NCBI GenBank assembly: GCA_024734495.1
Contig: JALMQS010000729.1
Location: forward strand, 1,488,001-1,552,000
DNA from: Forficula auricularia
Lineage: Eukaryota; Arthropoda; Insecta; Dermaptera; Forficulidae
Reading direction: 5' to 3'
Length of the DNA: 64,000 bases
Position numbers and translations under genes: made by a program. Under the pieces are notes generated by a model. That model did no database searches. It was not told the origin of the DNA and saw only the letters and a list, made by a program, of their open reading frames with translations. How positions within the stretch are numbered: position 1 is the first letter of the stretch; every line of letters begins with the position of its first letter. Shown piece by piece: positions 58,227 to 64,000 of the stretch.

Positions 58227-58320
58227 CAGGGAGACTCAATAAGCTATACTGAGTTTTTTTTTATCTTGAGACAGTCTTATAACTCAAAAACAGTGCATTA
58301 TATGGAAAAAAGTTTATTTA

Positions 58321-58720
58321 TATATGTCGGAGGTAGAGTCGACCAGGGTTTAAAGAGGCAGCTGGATTATCTGTCACCCAAAACAGCGTTCGAGAATCGC
58401 GCCACTTCAATTGACATTTCAGAGACTCGGGTAGTTTCGTAGTTGTATGTTGTCCTCAGCATTTAATTAATCATTTCAAGGTTAGAAGAGGCTATCAAGT
58501 CCCGCGGCACCCAGTGACCAAAACACAAGACTCCTCGTGTTGTTCCTTCCAAACATAATGCTGTTCCTCGAGAATCCCCTCCGAGGCCCTCTGGAGCTTT
58601 TCGGAACAACCCGAGTCTCTGAAATGTCAATTGAAGTGGCGCGATTCTCGAACGCTGTTTTGGGTGACAGATAATCCAGCTGCCTCTTTAAACCCTGGTC
58701 GACTCTACCTCCGACATATA
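58321..58720. mobile_element. Fold-back element with perfect 111-bp arms
   Basis: 58321-58431 and 58610-58720 are exact reverse complements (start tatatgtcggaggtagagtc). The centre of about 178 bp is GC-rich. It splits a family D copy (tttatttatat...atagaaggggaaac), so it is a young insertion. Confidence 0.85.
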
Positions 58721-58825
58721 GAAGGGGAAACTAAACTACGCTATTGTTTGTTGACCTAGAACAAGCTTTCAATAGTTATTTGAGGTCAAGTTCTGTTTTT
58801 TAAATAAAAATTATATCACATTATA

Positions 58826-59397
58826 TAGGGTGTCTGGTGGAAAATTTATATTTTTAAATACGATTATTTCAAAAAGTGTGGGGGGAGGGTGGAGCCGTTG
58901 GAATTATCGTTCGTGCGGATTTGTCAGTCACGATGTCGCAGTGGTCGAGTGAGCATCGCGCGTTCGCATTTTTTAAGAGTAATGTGTCTTACGTAATTGC
59001 TGATATTGGAGCGTTTTCAAACTGTAAATCACATTTTTTGGAGCGACGAGGCTCATTTTCACTTAAACGGCCACGTCAACAAGCGAAACTGCCGTTACTG
59101 GTCTCCAAGAACCCGCAACCCTAGATTGAAACATCAAAAACCATTGCATTGCCCCAGGGTAACTGTTTGGTGTGCCTGATCCACGCATGAGATAATTGGA
59201 CCATTTTTTTTTCGAAAATTCTCGAGGCCAGACGAAAGAGAAGAATGAACTCGACGGAAGACATCTGGATGACATACTCTTTAAAAAATAAAATCCGCAT
59301 TACTATTCTTTCGTTCAATGCTCTTAATAAAACTTTATGTCAATTATTACGTTTTTTATTTAAGTTTGAAAATATAAATCTGCTACCAGACACCCTG
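58826..59397 (+). mobile_element. Tc1/mariner-type element, internally deleted
   Basis: The ends agggtgtctggtggaaaa and, inverted, agggtgtctggtagcaga, with TA on both sides. The remnant NHIFWSDEAHFHLNGHVNKR, CRYWSPRTRNPRL and VTVWCA is the second-Asp region of a widespread arthropod Tc1/mariner transposase. Start, first Asp and C-terminus are lost. Confidence 0.82.
58997..59230 (+). pseudogene. Tc1/mariner transposase fragment
   Basis: WSDEAHFHLNGHVNKRNCRY and then KPLHCPRVTVWCA in one frame, with a frameshift before HEIIGPFFFEN. Catalytically incomplete. Confidence 0.78.
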
Positions 59398-59561
59398 TAT
59401 ATATAATATATTTATAATATGTTTATTTGGATAACTTAAAAAAAAAACTATATTATTGTAATTGTAATTTAAAAACTGTTCAAACTTATTTTTTTTTAAT
59501 AAAATCCAAAAATATATATTTTTTTTTCATTAATAGGTCAATAGTATTTTTTTTCCTATAG

Positions 59562-59699
59562 GCCTTGCAAATAATCAATAGTTTACTGTACTGCCCCTGG
59601 GCATTTGCGTTTGAGTTAGGGGAAGAGGAGAGAGTCCAGGGGACATGTATAGGTTTGGCGGGATTTTTCTTTACACTACAGACATTTCTAAATGGGTGA
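59562..59699 (+). CDS. Putative terminal exon of an unidentified membrane protein
   Basis: A T-rich tract and CCTATAG precede an open frame of 45 codons ending TGA at 59697-59699. It reads ALQIINSLLYCPWAFAFELG, EEERVQGTCIGLAG and FFFTLQTFLNG. Base composition and codon use are unlike the surrounding repeats, and the middle is flanked by two helix-like stretches, as in a small multi-pass membrane protein. No upstream exon can be assigned: the preceding kilobase is transposons and the ankyrin gene ends at 58226, so earlier exons may lie further upstream with the ankyrin gene inside or beside the intron. I do not recognise the family. Confidence 0.5.
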   Translation, partial: ALQIINSLLYCPWAFAFELGEEERVQGTCIGLAGFFFTLQTFLNG

Positions 59700-59710
59700 A
59701 TTATAAAAAT

Positions 59711-60075
59711 ACCGGGTGAGTTTTTTTTATCTTAAGACAGTTTTATAATTCAAAAACAGTGCATTCATTATATGGAAACAAGTTTCAATTAAAAGGGGGA
59801 AACTAAATTACGCTATTTTTTTGGTGACGTAGAACAAGTTTTCAAGGGTATTTCAATGTCAAGCTCTGTTTTTTAAATGGAATCCTATATTTTTCTATAC
59901 GTCTACTTAATCTACAAAAAAACTAGCCAACTTTTATAAAAACTATATTTTTATACGACATCAAATAAACGCAATACATGAATTAATTAGATCTCAAAAA
60001 AATCTTAATAATTATTTTTAACAATTATTTAACTTAATTATCAAATAATAATTATTAAATAAATAATTATTAAAT
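59711..60075 (+). repeat. Family D repeat
   Basis: Starts accgggtgagttttttttat and includes gacgtagaacaagttttcaa and the ttaattatcaaataataatt end. Confidence 0.75.
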
Positions 60076-60548
60076 CGAAAAATCACAACAATGAAAATAA
60101 GTGTTTATAATGATCTTAAAACTTCGTTATACTCAAATTTAAGAGATTATATTCTACTTATAATAGAACTAGTAAAATTGTTGAGTCTAAAAAGTTTCTT
60201 TCTCGTGGTCAATTCAGTAGATATTTATATTGTATTACTATAATAAAAATAGAGTATTTTTTGTTGAAGACAGAATTAAAATGGTCTTAATTTATGCGGT
60301 GAATGTGGAAGATGTGTTATGGGGCTGCCATTGAAATGAATGCCGAGCGTTTTCCTGATAGGAATACACCCTCACAAGCTTCATTTTATCGGGTTGTAAA
60401 TCTATTCAAAAAATCATAAAACAAGAAATGTAAAGGGTACGAAAAAATTGGAACAAGCTAAAATAAGGAAATTGGAACTGGAATTTATCCAGTAGACTTG
60501 TAATAATAATGGAATGTCTTAAAACATTGTCGCAAAACTATTAAATTA
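60076..60548 (+). pseudogene. Mariner-like transposase N-terminal relic in AT-rich sequence
   Basis: 60324-60419 reads AAIEMNAERFPDRNTPSQAS then FYRVVNLFKKS and a stop. The A-x-x-x-Y/N-x-ERFP-R-x-x-PS-x-x-x-F-R-V motif is the helix-turn-helix start of arthropod mariner-like transposases. Nothing else of the element is readable. Confidence 0.6.
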
Positions 60549-60962
60549 CTAGTTGATGCCCGGGCCTTCGGCCCGGCGTCACCTATCTTCTGGCACGGAG
60601 CGTCTCGTTTTTATGGTTAAAATATATAAAGATAATTGTCAAAATTATTCCCTTAACCAAAAATAATATTGACAGTTGAAAGATTTCCAAAAAGCTATTA
60701 TCGGACATCTTGATTGTTTGCTTTTACCCCTCAGAGAAGCGCTGGCCTTGTTTCCTCGAAAAAAATATTTGTGCATGCACAGGTGTGATATCTATAAAAA
60801 CACTCCTGTATTTGAATGGAATGTTGTATGAAAATTTCAAAGAAATCGGTGAAGAACTTTCGGAGATCTTTCGACGTATCACTTAAGCGAAATCGGTGAA
60901 GAAATTTCGGAGATCCTTCAACCTATCACTTAAGCGTAACAGTACATTTTTATTTATATAGA
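60549..60962 (-). mobile_element. Non-autonomous Helitron, complete
   Basis: Minus strand begins TCTATATAAATAAAAATGTA and ends with the hairpin gccgggccgaaggcccgggc, then CTAG. It sits between A and T with no duplication. It contains a direct repeat of ggtgaag-aa-tttcggagat (60851 and 60895). Confidence 0.85.
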
Positions 60963-61006
60963 TTAATTATTAATATATTGTTTATTTAATAATTAAAGTA
61001 CCTGGA

Positions 61007-61420
61007 TGCACCGAGCGATGCTCGGTAACCCCTGATTCCCCACCTCCCTCCCGAAACCATACACCTCGCCCCCAACACTACACCCTCACTACCTTAGTCC
61101 AATGGTAGAGTGACTGCCTCAGATGCAAGAGGTCTCAGGTTCTAATACGACATCCGCCGAATCATTTTTTTTTATTGAGATTTTCATCTATCAATAATTA
61201 CTTTAATTAAGAAAAAATTAATTAAGATGAATTTTGATGAGGTCCAGACCTAGCCAGATCGTTTTTTCATCCTCAAAACTTGTTAATAGATTTTGTTTCA
61301 TCAAAATCGGTAGGGACGTTTTCAAAATAGATCCAAGATACAAATATATAAACAAATAAATAAATATATATATAAATAAATAAATAAATATACAATTATT
61401 GCTCGTTTAATAAGAGTAGA
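61007..61420. repeat. Unclassified repeat with tRNA-like segment
   Basis: Starts acctggatgcaccgagcgat with a short GC hairpin (cgagcgatgctcgg). 61090-61150 is tRNA-like (tagtccaatggtagagtg, caggttcta) but with a poor B box. It ends attgctcgtttaataagag, as at 47440-47470. Confidence 0.5.
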
Positions 61421-61487
61421 TATTTGAACATTATTATTTGACGAGCTTTTCGTGCGTGCCTTTACACACGCCCTCGAAGCTCGGCCC

Positions 61488-62075
61488 TCCGGGCTGGTGC
61501 CCTGGCGGGCAGCGTCTCGGTCCAAAAATTGTATTCCTCTTAAAAAACCACATCCAAATGTATACCGGTAAACTACCGAAAATACATCGTCTCTTAAAAG
61601 TTTCGCCTCTTTAACTTTTGAGTGGCGAGGGGGGGGGAGTAATAATGATCAATATATTTAATGTTTCTTAATTCAAAATGAATTGGAGTCTTTCATTTCA
61701 AAATTCGAGTCCAAATTAGAAATTAGAATTTCAAATTTGCCTGGTTAATGAAAATCGATTGGAGCCGCGCTGACAATTATATTTCAAATTTGCCTCGTTA
61801 ATTATTATATATTTAATGTCTCTTAATTTAAAATCTATTGGTGTTTTTTCATTTTCATTCGAGTTCAAATGAATACAATATTATCTCGACACAAAGTCCA
61901 AATCAAAAATATTTAGTTTTAGTAAGAAAAATCAAGATATAAATATTAATGTCCCAATGGAGTAATCGGTAGAGCCAATGACTATAGTTCGTCGGTTCGA
62001 TTCTAGGCAAGAGCGTAATTTTTTTAGAGAAATTTCTCTAAGCGTTGTTATAAATTAATCTAGATGAATATTATA
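61488..62075 (+). repeat. Dispersed repeat with tRNA-like module, copy 2
   Basis: Near-identical to 34318-34935 apart from small deletions. The tRNA-like part is at 61952-62010. Confidence 0.75.
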
Positions 62076-62425
62076 TAGTATAATTAAGTTGAATAATTGT
62101 TAAAAATAATTATTAGGAATTTTTTTGAAATATAATTGATTTAATATTATATTTTATTTGATGTCGTATAAAAAAATTGTCCTTATAAAAGTTGTTCAGT
62201 TTTTTTTGTAGATTTAGGATATGTACAGAAATATATAACTTTTTATTTAAAAAACAGAACTTGACATCGAAATACCCTTGAAAGCTCGTTCTAGGTCGTC
62301 AAACAATAGCATAGTTTAGTTTCCCACCTGATATAAATAAACTTTTATTTGACACTTTTTTCCATATAATTCACAGTTTTTGAGTTATAAGACTGTCTCA
62401 AGATAAAAAACTCACCCGGTATATC
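62076..62425 (-). repeat. Family D repeat
   Basis: Reverse complement of the family, ending ctcacccggtatatcg. Confidence 0.75.
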
Positions 62426-62784
62426 GAAGTTATATATCTGTATATATATTATTTATTTGTTTGAGACTATAGTTTCGAAGATATAGAAGAAACTTGCCAG
62501 ATAAATACCTTCAGCTCTTTATTGAATTTTGTTATTTTCATTAATTAATCATAGAGATTGGTAAATTGTTTTTCTAGTAAAGATTTTCATTATAATAATA
62601 AAATCGTTTCGTGAGAAAAAAATGTTTATAGTATTTGTAGAAATAATATCTGTTAAAAATGACCTATATTACCAGCCCACAATACCTTTCAAAGAGCTTT
62701 TAATTTCAAAATTGCAACGTGGAATCCTGGAATGCAATTATATTTGGAATCTCTAAATTATTTTTCATAATAATTATGATTGAT
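62426..62784. other. No confirmed feature
   Basis: A short family C trace (gactatagtttcgaaga) near 62463-62480; the rest is AT-rich and unrecognised. Confidence 0.45.
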
Positions 62785-63205
62785 GATGACTTTGATAAAG
62801 TATGGCACAAAGGACTGTTATTTAAAATTAAAAAAAATCTACCTCATCATTACTTCGAAATTTTAAAGTCCTACCTAGAAGATAGAGTTTTCCAAATCAA
62901 ACTTAACGATGAAGTATCAAATATTCATCAAATCAAGGCAGGAGTTCCACAAGGCAGTATTCTGGGACCTTTCCTTTACCTGCTATACACCTCAGACCTT
63001 CCAACTTCTCAAGAATGCCATGTCGCCACCTTTGCAGATGACACAGTCATACTAACCTCGGACAAAGATCCAATGAAAGCTTGCTATCGTCTTCAAAATC
63101 ATCTTGATAAAATAAACATATGGTTCGAGAAATGGCGAATGAAGATAAATGAGAGTAAATCACAGCATATAACCTTCTCATTAAACAGAAAAACAAGTCC
63201 CCCGG
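62785..63205 (+). pseudogene. Jockey-like non-LTR reverse transcriptase fragment
   Basis: The frame reads DFDKVWHKGLLFKIKKNLP, QIKAGVPQGSILGPFLYLLY, TFADDTVILTSD and WRMKINESKSQHITFSLNRK. These are RT blocks A to E of the Jockey clade, including the F-ADD catalytic pair. The reading frame opens in unrelated sequence (start context lacks the preceding palm and finger blocks) and leaves homology after RKTSPPV, so both ends are truncated. Confidence 0.85.
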
Positions 63206-63791
63206 TATATTCCGATTTCTCACTAAGTGGCTTGTATCGAGTAATTTGATTAGTATATTCCATAACTACATGTATCTACTTGTAATTTGTCCCGAAACAT
63301 ATTCCTATTTCATGTTCCTGGAAACATATCATTTAGAACAACTTTTGAATTAATCCTTCAATTAATGTATAGGTATGTATAGAATAGTAATTAGTAGTTG
63401 TTAGTCGACGGGGACAAAGTAATTTAAGTGGAATCATATCCGCTGGTTTATTTATTGGTATTTCACATTTATATATTCAAAATGAAATTTTTTATGGATT
63501 ATCTTTAAATGTCGAAGGATTCATCACCTAATGAGTCTTTTTTCCTGAGAACGGTGTTTCTAATAATTAGCCACGAGAGGCAGCACTTGTGGCGGGGACA
63601 AACATTATTTATTACTCATTTATTGCCGTGTTATTTTAGTGATATAACTTAATTATTTAAAATTTTTACTTTATCCAATGCGAAGCATGGGTTTTATTTT
63701 GCTAATTGTCGTTCGGATAATCGTCATCCAGAGGAAAATGGGTTTTTCATATCATGTATATTAATAAGATCTCACATTGAATAGATTAATG
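63206..63791. other. No confirmed feature
   Basis: Mostly AT-rich. A 40-codon frame at about 63400-63531 is weakly membrane-like but has no other support. Confidence 0.4.
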
Positions 63792-64000
63792 CAGATGTTC
63801 CTAAACTGTGCGCCGCGGCCTCTTCACAGGTGCGCCGCGAAACTTCATAATTAATTTAAACATGACATTTGGAATAACTAGACGAAAAAAACAAAGTGAG
63901 AAGATAAACATTTATTTATTATTAATTTTTACTTACGATTAGAAATAAATAAACCGAAAAAATTTAATTTTGACACCCTCGGATAAAATCTGAAATGTAT
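63792..64000. mobile_element. Left end of a hAT-type element, cut by window end
   Basis: CAGATGTTCCTAAACTGTGC then gccgcggcctcttcacaggtg and cgccgcgaaa is the familiar TIR and subterminal pattern of a hAT group. The right end lies outside. Confidence 0.65.

Noticed and set aside
63400..63531. 40-codon membrane-like frame that could be an exon
   Set aside because: It has only a weak acceptor (gttgttag) and no homology that I recognise; too little support to annotate.

Overview
The window looks like AT-rich arthropod (most likely insect) nuclear DNA. GT-AG introns are long, coding exons are sparse, and most of the sequence is nested transposable elements: R2-clade and Jockey-like non-LTR retrotransposons, hAT, mariner/Tc1, Tigger/pogo, PIF-Harbinger-like MITEs, Helitrons, a solo LTR, tRNA-like SINEs and several fold-back families. 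No bacterial operons, rRNA genes or CRISPR arrays are visible. A 100-base run of N (48086-48185) is an assembly gap.

Host genes, all on the + strand. (1) 3100-46410: a 13-exon gene of the nose-resistant-to-fluoxetine (NRF-6) acyltransferase-3 family, reconstructed by splice sites and matching phases to about 682 codons over 43 kb; its second-last exon carries an in-frame TAA flanked by two apparent compensating frameshifts. (2) 53708-58226: a probable two-exon gene for a small ankyrin-repeat protein. (3) 59562-59699: a short spliced-looking terminal exon of an unidentified membrane protein.

Region by region. 0-3 kb: 'gaagtcggt' fold-back repeats (family B) and an RT fragment, ahead of NRF exon 1. 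3-25 kb is NRF intron 1: a hAT copy with an inserted hammerhead-like fold-back, family A repeats, a 3.9 kb R2-clade element (10.44-14.34 kb) inserted in a family A copy, more family B, a stack of Helitron and hAT insertions (19-20.6 kb), and a THAP/YqaJ transposon-gene remnant split by a solo LTR with a perfect 5-bp target duplication. 25-46 kb: NRF exons 2-13 separated by mariners, a 3.2 kb element with long inverted ends and coding remnants, and an unusual TIR family with CCGCGACATTTC ends. 46-53 kb: gene-poor repeats around the gap. 53-60 kb: the ankyrin gene, whose intron holds a fold-back (family D), a hAT MITE and a hammerhead-like fold-back. 60-64 kb: Helitron, tRNA-like repeat, Jockey-type RT fragment and the start of a hAT element.

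Most notable: (a) an R2-clade retrotransposon outside rDNA, with interleaved complementary segments near its 5' end that could form a pseudoknot; (b) a recurrent motif, CTGA(T/A)GA + one base + helix + GAAA(C/T), in at least four otherwise different fold-back families, with helix arms that change in compensating ways, as expected for hammerhead-like ribozymes; (c) several inverted-repeat elements that I cannot place in a known superfamily. All calls come from reading the sequence; no database search was possible.
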